Part shown: one piece after another, positions 1-12,289 of the stretch
Numbering within the stretch: position 1 is the stretch's first letter
How the letters are laid out: the number at the start of each line of letters is the position of its first letter
Assembly (NCBI GenBank): GCA_026122225.1
Contig: JANEZZ010001870.1
Location: forward strand, 310,001 to 374,000
DNA length: 64,000 bases
Direction: 5' to 3'
Source: Heloderma charlesbogerti
Taxonomy: Eukaryota; Chordata; Lepidosauria; Squamata; Helodermatidae
Notes under the pieces: model-generated
What the model was told of the DNA's origin: nothing
Databases searched by the model: none
What the model saw: the letters and a program-made list of their open reading frames with translations, nothing else
Translations under genes and position numbers: made by a program

Positions 1-383
1 TGGAACAGTGACATGCAGAAGGCCAAAGACTTGATTGCACCTGAGTGCCCTTTCCAGTGCTGTAGAGCCCGCTCTGCTCCTTGGTATATTGGGGAGCTGC
101 AGTCAATGAAACAGGCTGGATGTTGGCTAGAGTGCAAATGGTGTAAGACCTCGAAGCGAAGATGACGAACACGCTCTAGAGCACATAATCATGCCTATTG
201 CGTGGCGGTGTGGGCAGCAAAGGCTCATTTTGCTTCCTCCATTGCATCAAGTAGCTGTCCACTGCAACTCTTCCAGGTGGTCCAGGGATTGTTAACACCC
301 TCCCCAGCAAATGGGGCCCTGGACCCATTGACCTGCTGTGACCTCTTTGCATCGCACTTTGAGGACAAAATCACTTGTCTCCA
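1..383 (+). mobile_element. L2-like LINE fragment (left part of split copy)
   Basis: The translation (with frameshifts) matches the linker between endonuclease and reverse transcriptase of the longer L2-like copy at 28.06-31.67 kb: APWY then a basic stretch, IASS.CP, CCDLFASHFEDK. It is degenerate, with several stops, and was already broken before the L1 inserted after position 393. The copy resumes at 2971, and the left edge of the window cuts it. Confidence 0.8.
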
Positions 384-393
384 CAGCAAACTT

Positions 394-2960
394 TTTATTT
401 AATTAATTTATTCATTTATTTTTAATTAATCTTTTATTGTGATTTTTTACAAAACAAAACAAACTGAAAACATTACAAAACCTAAAAAAATAAGAACGAA
501 ATAAAAATAAAAATACAACATGTTCAAAATCCTCAGTTTCTAACATTACAATATTCGGTGGGGGGGAAAGGGGGGGGATTTATCCGTACAATAACTTCCT
601 CCCAAAAGGAGGTGGCCATTGGGCACTTCCAAAACATATGAATAAAAGAAGTACTGACTGCATTACACCTCCAACAATTAGCAGAATTTGACAAGCCTTT
701 ACTAAAAAGACCTTGTGGCATCCAGTAGACCTGAAACCAGAGCTTTTGCTGAATAAGGCGTAACCGAAGATCCACTGAAATGTCCGATACTGATGCCAAA
801 ACGGCAGTCCGTTGATAAAGTAAAATAGGACGTTCCAATTCCCTGTTGCATTCCTGCTGTAAACCACTTGTGTCATATTTATTCATTGATAATATATGTT
901 TATAAACATGAATTGTAGGTCGATACATCTGATCAGGTTCAATACGTATTTCCAATAGCGAAGAAGACTCCGAGGCAGTCAAAGCAGCGGGATCAAATCT
1001 AGATACCAACAAATGTTTCAATTGCAAATACTGCCATTCGGCTGAAGACAGCAGATCAAATTGATCTCACAAAGTTGAAAATACCAAAAACTCATCATCA
1101 ATCCCCACTAATTGATCTAAAGTAAAGATCATCTTATCTGTCCAGGTCCACCATAAAAACATTTTCTTGCCAATTCTTAAATCTGGATTTCCCCATAAAG
1201 TCAATTTGGCATGGGAAAATGGATCAAACTGTGACTGACGTGACATTATACGTTGGACTTCCCTAATTGCCAAAATTGTGGGAGGAGCTCTGTCTACCTT
1301 AATATGCCGAGAACCTAATGCCATCCATTTAAAGAGAGACTCCAGACAAGAAGATTCCAATACTGACCATGGAAGAAAATCTAATTTGAGTGGAAAAGAC
1401 CAAAATTTAGTAGAGGTCAGCAAATAGGCCCGATGGTACATAGCTAGATCCGGCCTTCATTAATTGGAAATTGCATCCTTTTAAAAGATATTCTTGGTGG
1501 AGAAGAACCCAAAAAGAATTTACCAAAAAAAGCATTGGGTTTTTGGAAATATTTACCAGGTATAAGTATAGGGATCCCATGTATAACATAAATAATTTGG
1601 GGTATGGTATTCATCTTAAGTGTAGACATAGAAGTACAGCTTCCAAATCATGTGAAGTAGTAGTTCCCCTCTACTCAGCCCTGGTTAGTTAAGCCTCATC
1701 TTGGGCCCAGTTCTGGGCACTACACTTTAAGAAAGACTGGCAAAGGTTCAAATTCCTGCATTGAGCAGGGGGTTGGACTCAATGGACTTATAGGCCATTT
1801 CCAACCCTACTATTCTGTGATCTGGAGTACTGTGTCCAGTTCTGAGCATCACACTTTAAGAAGGATGCAGACAAACTGGAGAGGGTTCAGAAGAGGGCAA
1901 TGAAGATGATCAGAGTAGTAGAAACAAAGCCCTGTGAGGAGAGGCTGAAAGAACTGGGCATGTTTAGCCTTGAGAAGAGAAGACTGAGGGGAGATAGGAT
2001 AGCGCTCTTCAAGTACTTGAAAGGTTGTCACAGAGAAGAAGGCCAGGATCTCTTCTCGATCATCCCAGAGTGCAGGACACAGAATAATGGGCTCAGGTGA
2101 CAGGAAGCCAGATTCCGGCTGAACATCAGGAGAAACTTCCTGACTGTTACAGCAATACGACAAGGGAACCAATTACCGAGGGAGGCGGTGGGCTCTCCCA
2201 CACTGGAGGTGTTCAAGATGAGGCTGGACAGCCATCTGTCAGGGATGCTCTGACTTGGGTTCCTGCATTGAGCAGGGGGTTGGACTCGATGGCCTTGTAG
2301 GCCCCTTCCAACCCTACTATTCTATGATTCTAAGTGCGTCTGTTGAGTTTTTTAAAGCTTTTTTTTTATAGAAAGCATAAGAGATAATTTGGCCCCTTAT
2401 AAAAGCTTTACTAGTCTCCCATTCAATGGCACACGAACCTGATGTACCCTCATTAGTACTGAAATACTCTGTTAGTTCAGCTAACATCTGAGTTTTGAAC
2501 TTCTCATCACTGAGAAGTGAAACATTAAAACACCAAAGATGGGGGCCCTAGCAGTATCAGAAAATTGCAGTTCCAAACATACTGGAGTATGATCTGACAC
2601 TACCAGTGTATCAATCTTGCAATCTTTAGTATACTAAAGTTGCAGAAATCAAAAAATAGTCTAATCTAAAGCAATTATGGTGAACTGGTGAAATAAAAGT
2701 ATACTGTCAGCAGGATGTAAAATTCTCCAGGCATCAGTGAAGTCATATTCCATCATATAAGCCTGAAGTGCCAGTCTCACTGCAAACCGAGTCTTGGGAG
2801 AAGGTGTACTACTACCTGACAAAGGATCTAAGATCTCGTTAAAGTCCCCACCTACAATCAAATAATCATAGGTAATATCAACCAGTTTAGCAAAACAATA
2901 ATGAAACATAGCAGAAAATCAATATTTGGCCCATATACATCGATCATAACAATTAACTTG
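394..2960 (-). mobile_element. L1-clade LINE, inserted with target duplication
   Basis: The minus-strand frames encode an L1 ORF2 C-terminus with the NCWRCN...FIHMFWKCP zinc-knuckle-like motif (about 580-1030). Further up is an endonuclease fragment with GGDFNEILDPLSGS (about 2660-2909). The 3' end is A-rich (plus-strand T/A tract 394-500). The 10-bp target duplication CAGCAAACTT lies at 384-393 and 2961-2970. The copy is degraded by stops and carries two CR1 3' fragments at about 1628-2331. The host site is the L2-like LINE. Confidence 0.85.
1628..2331 (+). mobile_element. two CR1 3'-end fragments in tandem
   Basis: Two copies of a CR1 3' end lie head to tail, each finishing with the CR1 terminal signature (CCAACCCTACTATTCT then GTGAT or ATGATT) at about 1821 and 2331. 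The second keeps the ORF2 end (protein ETKPCEERLKELGMFSLEKR). The first has a large internal deletion. Both lie inside the L1 copy. Confidence 0.85.
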
Positions 2961-2970
2961 CAGCAAACTT

Positions 2971-4690
2971 GATGCTGTTGTTATCACTTTCAGTTGAGAT
3001 GTCTGATGTACCACCTGCCTGATTTTGTGGGATCAGTTCCAGTTCCTGCAACCTGATGATGTGTGGACAAGGTGCTTGCAGCAATGCGACCGACCATGTG
3101 CCCTCTCGATCCCTGCCCCACTTGGCTAATAAAAGCTAGCCAGGGAGGTATGACTGGGTGGGTTCAGGGAGTGACAAATGCTTCCCTGTGGGAAGGGGTG
3201 GTCCCTGCTGTCCTTAAGGAGGCAGTAGTGTGGCCCCTCCTGAAGAAACCCACTCTGGACCCAACGGTATTAGACAACTACCGCCCAGGTGCAAATACCC
3301 CTTTCCTAGGGAACGTACTTGAGAGGGTTGTGATGGAGCAACTGCAGACACGCTTGGAGGATACTGATTATCTAGACCCATTCCAGTCTGGGTGTCGATC
3401 TAGTTATGGGACTGAATCAGCCTTGGTTGCCCTGATGGAAGACCTTTATCGAGAGAGGGACAATGGGAGTGCAACCCTGCTCAACCTCTCATCAGCTTTT
3501 GATATCATCTACCATAGTATCCTCCTGGATCGACTCCATGGGATGGGTATTAGAGGCACTGTGTTACAGTGGTTCCAGTCCTAACCTACAAGGCCGATTT
3601 CAGAAAGTAAGATTGGGTGACTATTCCTCGGCCCCTTGGCAACTGAGCTATGGGGTCCCACAGGATACCATCTTGTCCCCAGTGTTATTTAACATCTGTA
3701 TGAAGCCCCTGGGAGCAGTCATTGGGGGATTTGGAGCTAAATGCCATCAGTATGCTGATGACACACAGCTCTATTTCCCTGTGACATCTGAAGCAGGAGA
3801 TGCTGGGCAAATAGTGCCTAGATACAGTAATGGGCTGGATGTGGGCCAATAAACTGAAGGTGAATCCTGGCAAGACAGAAGCCCTGGGGGTGAGCGGTTC
3901 CCGAGTCTGGGAGATAGGCTCATTGCCTGTTCTGCATGGGGTTGCACTCTGCCTGAAAGATCAGGTTTGTAGTCGGGGGGTACTCCTAGATTCATCATTG
4001 TCACTGGAGGTCCAAGTGGCCACTGTGGCTTGGAGTGCCTTTTACCAGCTTTGGCTGGTTTGCCAACTACAGCCACTCCTGGACAGGGATCGCTTGGCCA
4101 CAGTGGTACAGGCATTAGTAACCTCAAGGCTGGATTACTGCAATGCGCTCTATGTGGGGCTGCCCTTAAGGCCGGTCCGGAAGCTGAAGCTAGTGCAGAG
4201 TGCTGCAGCTTGGCTGTTGTCAGGAGCTGCCCCTTTTCAGCATGGAACTCCTTTGCTGAGGGAACTGCACTGGCTGCCTATTCACTTCTGGGCCAGGTTT
4301 AAGGTATTAGTACTAGTGTTGTTGTTCAGTCGTTCAGTCGTGTCCGACTCTTCGTGACCCCATGGACCACAGCACCCCAGGCCTTCCTGTCCTGCGCTCT
4401 CTCCCGGAGCGTGCTCAAGTTCGTATTTATACCAGCATACCTGAGAGAGCGCCTTCTTCTTTACCAACCTGCCCGGTCACTGAGGTCATCAGAGGGCTTG
4501 CTCCTGGTGGTTCCACAAGGACTCATGGCCCGGTTGGAGTCCACCAGGAAAACAGCCTTTAGCGTGGCGGCTCCTTCCTGTGGAACTCTGGAGGTCAGGC
4601 AGGCGCCAATGTTGTGTTGCTTTTGGTGCCTCCTGAAGACATTGTTATTTCGAGAGGCCTTCCCTGAGTGACCAGCTACAGTTTATTAAA
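2971..4690 (+). mobile_element. L2-like LINE (right part of split copy)
   Basis: This continues the copy broken at 383. Recognisable reverse-transcriptase blocks are LKEAVVWPLLKKPTLDP, YLDPFQSG, LNLSSAFDIIYHSILLDRL, GVPQDTILSPVLFNICM and the catalytic HQYADDTQLYFP (about 3740-3780), followed by LDYCNALYVGLPLRPV. Frameshifts and stops are common. A BovB 3' fragment interrupts it at 4317-4431. An A-rich tail occurs near 4800-4835. Confidence 0.87.
4317..4431 (-). mobile_element. BovB/RTE 3'-end fragment
   Basis: This 115-bp minus-strand match is to the 3' end of the BovB copies elsewhere in the window (plus-strand TTGTTGTTCAGTCGTTCAGT, then CCGACTCTTCGTGACC). Severe 5' truncation is usual for target-primed insertion. 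It splits the L2-like copy. Confidence 0.88.
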
Positions 4691-4836
4691 TTCAGAATCT
4701 GTTGTTTTAAAAAGTTTTGTTTTAATTATAGGGTTTTCTTCTTTTATCTTGTTGTTCACTGCTCCAAAATCTTTGATGTGGAGTGGTATATAAATATTGT
4801 ATAAATATTTAAAAATAAATAAAAATAATACTAAAA

Positions 4837-5575
4837 ATGATACACCGGGTCCACAGCAGGAATGAAACAGGGAATTGGAATGTCCAATTTTGTCTAGTCA
4901 ATGGACAAATCAATGTTTTGATGTCTGTATGTGATATCTCTATAGACCTCCAGTTACATCTTATTCAGCAAAAAAATTTGTTTTGGGTTTACTGGATGCC
5001 ACAACGTCTCTTTAGCAAAGGTTTGTCAAACTTGGCTAATTGTTGGAGGTCTAATACAGTTAATGCTTCTTTTATTCATATTTTGGAAATGCCCAATAGT
5101 TGCCTCCTTTTGGGAGGAAGTTATCGTACAGATAAACTTTGTATCGGAAAGCTCTTTAATTTTTACTAATGTATATGTTCTCCTAAACTATTTGCTTGCA
5201 TTTTGGAATGTAACACACGCTCAGCGTAAATGGATTTTTCGCACCCTCTTGGCTATTAAAAGACTGATACTACAATACTGGAAGGATAAAAGCTAACTGC
5301 CTATAATGCAATGGATTGAAGACTTAACAACACTAGCAACATCTGAAAGAGTGGTATATATGCATCACTGGTAGAGTTGTATTTGGATATCTGGTCTGCT
5401 TTACTGAAGTTTATGTGTAATCTCTTCTTTTTTCCTTTTTTTTCTCCCTAGAATGTTGCAATATTTGAAACTGAGGACTTTAGAGTATGTTGTTATATTT
5501 TCAGTTTTTTGGTTTTGTTATGTTTTTGTTTTGTTTTGTTGAAACTCAGAATTAAGAATTGATTAAAAAGAGTCT
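4837..5575 (+). mobile_element. L1-clade LINE 3' fragment
   Basis: Plus-strand frames carry FWVYWMPQRLFSKGLSNLANCW and IHIFWKCPIVASFWEEVIV, the same ORF2 C-terminal region as the L1 at 394-2960, from a different, 5'-truncated copy. The end is A-rich (about 5555-5575). It has several frameshifts. Confidence 0.8.
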
Positions 5576-5589
5576 GATTTACAACCTAC

Positions 5590-6175
5590 GAAATTTTCTG
5601 TGGGAACTGAGGAGGAGGAGGAGGGCTTTGCCAGGGAGGGGCCCTTGGGGATGTCACCCAGGTTGAGGCAGCAACTGAAGAGGACAGAACAGAGACACCC
5701 TCTTCCACACAAAGCTTGCTTGGTACCAGATTCCCCTCTCATGATAGATTGTCATAAAGGGAGCTTTAGTACCTCCTCTGTATTTAAGCTGGTGCAGAGG
5801 TCAGACAGCCTTTGCAGAGAACATCTTAAATGCCTAAAATGCTTTCTTGCCTGGACATATCGTGAATCTTGGATTCTTGTTTGCCTCGAACGCCATATTG
5901 TTAAGACTCTGTCTGGAAACGTACTGCTGGACTTTGGACTCTAGCTGTGACTCTGCGTGACTTCTAGCTTTGGGACGTTCTCCTTAACAAAGCAACAAGC
6001 TGATAGCCTCTTGCCTGTGCTCTCTGATTTATTGGGGCTGTAACCGTGTAAATGTTGCTGTGATTCTTGGAAAGCTGGTCTCTGTAACCTTATCTTCTGC
6101 AATAAAGGGTTTTGCTGTTCTTAGTGACTTGTGTCAGTGTGTCAGAGCGTGTCAGAAAATCAGGCCTGACAGGGT
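5590..6175 (+). mobile_element. LTR-like block, probably an old solo LTR
   Basis: This non-coding block has LTR features: a GAG-repeat start, TTTAAG near 5783, a polyadenylation signal AATAAAGG at about 6101, a GT-rich stretch after it and an end in CCTGACA. The end resembles that of the clear solo LTR at 53812-54372. No matching 5' boundary or target duplication was found, so the call is tentative. Confidence 0.4.
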
Positions 6176-6449
6176 GCCTTTGTCTGAAGTGGCTTGAGCC
6201 TTTTTCCCATTTTTAATCTTGGAGAAGTGGGTACTATAACAAATTATTGCAGCGTGCAGTGCTTCTGTTCAGTGTTCCAGCAAGCCAGGCATGCCCTTTC
6301 CAGGGTAACACATTCCACTGCCCCTTCCCCAACCATAGCTTTTCATAATTTCTTCTTCCAATAGTCAGACATCATAACATTCCTTGGTCACTACGGAGCC
6401 ACAGTCCTCCTTTGGCTATCTTGGGAATGCCCTCCTATGCCTTTTAGCA

Positions 6450-6535
6450 ATCCTATGCATTCTACTCAGAAGCAAGCCCTCATCTGTTTAATGGGGCTTA
6501 CACTCATGCAAGTAGGCACAGAACTGCAGCCTTGC
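6450..6535 (-). repeat. interspersed repeat / MITE fragment
   Basis: Read on the minus strand this contains the GTAAGCCCCATT type motif and an AAGGCTGCAGTTCTGTGC start. These are shared with the plus-strand fragment at about 18425-18515 (GGCTGCAATTAAATGTGTGC ... GTAAGCCCC). It is a short, non-coding repeat. Confidence 0.5.
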
Positions 6536-6689
6536 AGGACATCAGATTTTACTGAGAGTTTCTTATAGAACAATCGGCTCACATTGCTTTTAGTTGCTGT
6601 TTCTCCCCCAGGCTTCTGAAAGCACAGCAGCCAACAGATCCATGCTATATGAAGAAGGGAAGTCTGTGTCCAGAGGAAAGTCTTTCCTT

Positions 6690-8000
6690 GTTAACTAAAA
6701 CAATAGCGGTCCTTGTGGTACCTTAAGCACTTACAAATTTATCATGGCATAAGTTTTGTTGGACACTGTCTACTTCATCAGATGCAACGAACTGGTCAAT
6801 TTATGTACACATGCTGTGTCTGTGCATGTCTGTGTATGGGGGGGGTGGGGGTGGGGGAGATGTAAACTGTGTTGCCAGAGGGGTTTGAAATGCAGAGAGC
6901 ACAGACAGTGATAATTACTTTAACAGTTGCCATTCAAAAAATGTTGGGTCATACCACAGACATAATTGCAATGGTGAGCCAATTAACATATGTAGTGTGA
7001 TACAAAACAGGCAACAACAACTTTGTCCTTATTCAAACCACAGAAAATAGAAGTGAATCTCTTGATGAACTGAACTTCAGCAACTGATATCTGTCTTTGA
7101 AATTCCTTTGTTCAAGAATAGTCACTTTAAGGTCCTTGGGGGTTCCCGCATTGGTTTCTGAACATTGCCATTCCAAATGTCAGATCTGTGTCCATTTCTT
7201 CTCTTGCATAGAGACTGACCTGTTTGTCCTGTGTAGAATGGAGCAGGACATTGTTGGAAAAGGATGGCATATGTCATATTGGAAGATGAGCAGGTGTATG
7301 AACCCCTAATGTGGGTGACATTATTAGGTTCTTTAACAGTGTTTCCAGACAAGACTGGCATTTGTGTCTGCCACAGGGACTGGATCCTGTGTCTGCATCT
7401 TTGTTGCAAGATCTGCTGTTGCCGGTGAGTATCCTTTCAATGTTGGGCGGCTGTCTATAAATAAGTACAGGCCTACCACCCAAGGCCTATGAGAGGGAAG
7501 GGTCATTGTTCAGGGTGGGCTGTAGAGCACTGCTGATATGTTTCAGTGGTCTTAGCTGGGAACTATAGGTAACAACAAGTGGTGTTCCGTTGTTTTCTCT
7601 TCTGGGTCTGTCCTGTAACAGATTGTTCTTGGGTACCAGCCTGGCCCTGTTGATTTGTTTTTTCTCTTCACTGGGTGAGTAGTGTAGTCAGAAAAATGCC
7701 TGCTCTAGATCCTTAAGCTGCGAGGCTCTTTCTGACATGTCTGAACAGATGTGGCTGTTTTGTATGGCTTGGCTGTTAGACAATGGATTTTGTAGTGTGT
7801 TCTGGGAGGAAGCTGGAAGCATGTAGGTATGTATAGCAATATGTAGGTTTCTGATACAAGATAGTGCTTATATGTCCATTATGTAGTTGCACTGTTATAT
7901 CCAGAAAGTGAACCTATTGCATGGGCTGTTCTAGGTTGATGGTTGGCTTGACGTTATTGAAGTCATTGTAGAACTTCTGTCAGGGAAAAACTTTGTCACA
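6690..8000 (-). mobile_element. Penelope-like retroelement remnant (GIY-YIG end)
   Basis: The minus strand encodes, over two overlapping frames (7483-7274 and 7409-7122), PPNIERIL, the Cys linker CGRHKCQSC and FYTGQTGQSLCKRRNGHRSDI. This is the region joining reverse transcriptase to the GIY-YIG endonuclease in Penelope-like elements; the canonical YIGQTG is altered here. Plus-strand sequence at 6720-6800 (CTACTTCATCAGATGCA) resembles the terminal part of such elements. The RT proper is too decayed to read. Confidence 0.75.
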
Positions 8001-8007
8001 AGTTCAC

Positions 8008-10352
8008 ATAATCATAGAATCATAGCGTTGCAAGGGGCCATTTTGTCCATCATGTGCAACCCACTGCTCAGTGCAGGAATCCAGTTTAAAGCATCCTTGA
8101 GAGATGGCTGTCAAGTCTTGGCTTTGATACCTTCAGCAACAGACAGCACACCACCTCTTTAGGCAGTTGGTTCCATTGTCTGATTGCTCTGACCATTGGC
8201 AGGTTTTTCCCTCAGTCTTCTCGAGGCAAAACAGACCCAGTTCCTTCAATCTTTCCTTGTAGGTCTTAATTTCTAGTCTCCTGACCATCTTTGTTGCCCT
8301 TCTTTGGACTCATTCCAATTTATCTGAATCCTTCTTAAAGTTCGTGTCCAGAAACAGACACCATATTCAAGGTGAGGCCCGACCAGCACAAAGTAGAGTG
8401 GAACTACTACTTCCTGTGATTTTGAAACTATACTTCCATTGATGCAACCTAAAATTGCCTTTGCCCTTTTTGCAGCCACATCACCCTGCTGACTCATATT
8501 CAGCTTGTGATCGACTACAACTCCAAGATACTTTTCATACGTACTATTGCCAAGCCAGGTATCTCCCACTTTACACTTGTGCATTTGATTTCTCTTTCCT
8601 CAATGAAGAACTTTGCACTTGTCTTTGTTAAATTTAATTATGTTATTTTCTGGTTATATCATTTTGAGTGTTGTTCTGTCTTCTAAGGTAGTAGCTATCC
8701 CACCCAATTTTGTGTCATCTGGAAATCTGATAAGCATCCCTCTGCCCTTCCTCCAAGTCATTAATAAAAATGTTCAAGTGCACAGGGCCCAGGACCAAGC
8801 CCTATAGCACCCCACTTGATACCTCTCTCCAGTTTGATGTGGAACTGTTGATGAGAGCTCTGAGTACGATTCTCCAGCCAGCTGTGGATCCACCTAGTAG
8901 TAGTGCCATCCAGCCCACAACTGGCTTGCCAATCAGAATATCATGGGGCACTTTGTCAAATGCCTTGCTGAAGTCAAGGTTGATTATGTCCACAATCTAC
9001 TAAGGGAGTTACCAAATCAGGAAATGATATAAGATTAGACTGGCAGGACTTGTTCTTGACAAATCCATGCTGGTTTCTAGTGATCACTTCATTAGTGTCA
9101 AGCACATTATAAATCAAGAACATTATAATCTGCTTTAGAATCTTCCCAGGTATTGATGTCAGACTGACTGGTCTATAATTCCCTAAAATACTTCCTTTTT
9201 TCCCCCTTTGAAGAGAGGGACATTTGCCCTCCTCCAGTCCTCCAGTGCTTCACCTGTTCTCCAGGATTTCTCAAAGGTAATAGACAGAAGTTCTGAGAGC
9301 CCACCTGCTAGCTCCTTCAACACCCTAGGGTGCAATACATCTGGACCTGGGGACTTGACCTCATTTAAGGTGCTTAGGTATTCCCTGACCATCTCTCCGT
9401 CCACCTCAAGCTGCACTCCCACCCTTCAGCCTGTGTCACATATGCCAGATGGGGCACAGATCCTCTGTTGGGAGAAAACTGAGCCAAAATAGGAGTTCAG
9501 CAGTTCCTCCTTTTCTTTGTCACCTGTCAGCATTTTGCCATCTTCACTGAGCAGCTGGTCTACCATTACTTTGGTCCTCCTTTTACTTTGAACATATCTG
9601 AAGAAGCCCTTTCTGTTATTCTTAGCATCCCTCATCAACCTCCGCCCATTCTAAGCTTTAGCCTTCCTGACACCATCTTTGCAGTTCTGGGCTATCTGCC
9701 TCTACACCTCCTCAGTGGCCTTCCACTTCCTATATGCGTCCTTTTTTATTTTCAGATCAGGGCTAAGCTTTTTGTGTAGCCACAATGGCTGCTTCTGTTG
9801 TCTTCCAGTTCTTGTTCTTAATTGGGATTTTTTCTGACTGAGCCTTTAGTATCTCCTTTTTTAGGATCTCCCATCCCTCTTGAACTCCTCTTCCTGTTAG
9901 GTTTTCCTGCCATGGAGTCCCACTTATCATGGCTTTGGGTTGATTAAAATCAGCTTTCCTGAAGCCCAAGCTACACATTTGAGTACACACAGCCTTAGTT
10001 TTCCTTAAAATAAAAATCTCAAGCATTATGTGGTCACTTTCCCCCAAAGTTCCTGCTACTTTCACCTCAGTTAACTCTTCTGTCTTGGTCAGAGTCAAGT
10101 CAAGGATGGCTGATATCAACTTTCCTTCTTCTACCCTCTGAAGGAGAAAGTTGTCAGCAAGGCAAGTCAGGAATTTCCTGGAGAGACCCTGCTTGGCAGT
10201 TTGTGCCCCAACAGGTATCAGAGTAATAAAAGTCCCCCATTACTACTACTTCATGCTTTCCTGACATATCTGCAATTTGCTTTTGGAAAGGTTCATCCAC
10301 ATCTTCTCCTTGGTTGGGTGGTCGACAGTAGACTCCAACCACAGAATGGTGC
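8008..10352 (-). mobile_element. CR1 LINE, long degraded copy
   Basis: The 3' end is at 8008 (plus-strand TCATAGAATCATAG). Minus-strand frames in order from 10.35 kb down are endonuclease (VVGVYCRPPNQGED, VVVMGDF), linker (FFRYVQSKRRTK), SPGPDVLHPRVLKELA, IINLDFSKAFDKVPHDIL, and the 3' ORF end YLGVVVDHKLNMSQQ. It has multiple stops and frameshifts and lies in MAP1A intron 1. Confidence 0.9.
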
Positions 10353-10354
10353 AA

Positions 10355-11100
10355 TGGGTGGCTACCAGGGAAAGAGCCTTTTCTGTAGTGCCCCCCCCCC
10401 CCGTGGAATGTCATTCCAAGGTAGATCCGAATGGCATCTTCGCTGTATACATTTAGATGATAGGTTAAAACCTTCCTCTTCCAGCAGGCATTTAATCTTT
10501 TGTTTTGTTCTGATTATTAACTTTACTGCTGACTCTTTAATGTTTTAATATTTTGATAATTTCATTGTTATATTTATTGTTTTGGTTATTTTTTCATTGT
10601 TTGGTGTGTTTTTATTATTGTAAAACAGGCCAGGTGTACCTACCAGTTGGGCAGCATATAAACCAAATAAACTACATTCCTAATAGACTACTGCAATGTG
10701 TGGGGCTGCCTTTGAAGACTGCTTATAAACTGCTATCAGCACAAAATGCGGCAGCTACGTTGTTGGTTGGTATGAGCCACAGGGAACATACCAGAGCAAG
10801 AGCTGCTCTGATGGCTTTCTAATTGTTCACAGGCACAATTCAAAGTGTTGGTTTTACCTTTTAAAACCCTTTATGACTTTGGCCCTGGGCATCTAAATCA
10901 CTGCTTTCTCTTGCTTGGATCGACCCAGGCTCCAACTTTTGTCAGAAGCCGTACCTCAGTACACCTGCCTTCACAGATGATGCCAGTGGCAGTCAGGGAG
11001 AGGACCTCTTTGGGAATGGCAGCCATCTATGGAATGTCCTCTCCAAATAGGTTTGACTGGCATAATCTTTGCTAAATTTTAGGTGCCAGGTGAGCTTTTC
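10355..11100 (+). mobile_element. L2-like LINE 3' fragments
   Basis: Two pieces are seen. At 10355-10560 there is an ORF2 3' end (GKSLFCSAP, then WHLRCIHLDDRLKPSSS-like) including a C-run at 10390-10402. At about 10625-11095 a second fragment holds the IPNRLLQCVGLPLKTAYKLLSAQNAAATLL segment, the counterpart of LDYCNALYVGLPLKTVRKFQLVQNRAARLL in the longer copy. Both are 5'-truncated. Confidence 0.7.
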
Positions 11101-12289
11101 ATGGACAGCAATTTAGATTTTATCTGCTGAGACGTTTTGCACAAGCTCTTGTGTTTCTTTTATTGCATATCTTATTCTGCTACTATTTGAATTGGCTTTT
11201 TAAATATGTGTTGTTCGTTTTAATGTGTTTTTGTTTCTCAGCTATAAGAACCACATTAGAAACTTCCCCAGAATTGAAAAGCAGAATATATGCATTTTCA
11301 AATAAAATAAATAAAGAATATGCCCTGACATATACAGGCAGCCTGACCACAAGACTGAGCTGCTCTGAATCAAGTATCTCAGTTCTTGAGGAATGTCTGA
11401 GGAAAGGACTCTTGGCATGCCTCTCAAAGGCAATGAAGAACGAGCTTCAATGAGGAGGCAGCTCCTCTCCACAAACACAGCAATGCAAGGCTACTTTTAA
11501 ACAGATCAGCCAAGCACGGGGGGGGGGGGATTTCCAAGACCACTGATATTTGACTGAGGAATCATGCACAATGGCAATTCCCCATTCATTCATTTCAAAT
11601 GGTCTAGGCATGTTGGCAAGGTGCTGCAAAGATCAGCCAGAGCAGAAGTCAAAAGTCTCTCTTCATTTATTTCTTTGAGGATACTCACAAGGAACATAGC
11701 CCTCACCTGCTTCCTGCTCACCACTCCCAAGACTGGGGGAAGAAACTAAGTACATCACAGAAAGAAGCAGGCTGTTAGCAGCAAAGACAGACTCGTTCTG
11801 CTCCAGCCAATACTCACTGCAGAGGAAGGGTCTATGAGTCAGCAGGGATGGAAGCTGCACTGCAGCACCCATCCCAAATACCCCAGCCGGCTGTCTGCTT
11901 GCCCACCCTTCAGCAATATGCTCTGCTCCAAGCTTTCCTGGTTGCTTACAGTTGTTCCCGCTCTGCACAAACAGAAGGACATGGTCTCCCCAAAAGATGC
12001 TAGAATGTTTCCCCAAGCACTTGTACAAAATGGAGCTGCAACTGGGAGGTTCGTTGGTAATGCTGCAGTTTCACTCCAATGATGTTGATTAGGATTCTTG
12101 GGGAGAGCCAATTTGGGCTTTTTTGCTGACAGCAGCTAGGGAGGCCTCACCCGCCCCCCCCCCCGGGCAGAGAAGAGGGCCCTTCCTGGCACTCCACTTC
12201 GCCGGATTGGTCCTCAGTGGGCTCGCCTGCCTTTCCCCCTGCCAGGCTGGCATTTCTGAGGGCACGGGCATGACGCGCACAGCCCAGCT
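11101..12289. other. intron sequence with nothing recognised
   Basis: This is MAP1A intron 1 between L2-like fragments and the CpG island. The short open frames have no recognisable domain. A run of 13 G starts near 11518. No MAP1A exon 2 was found here. Confidence 0.5.
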
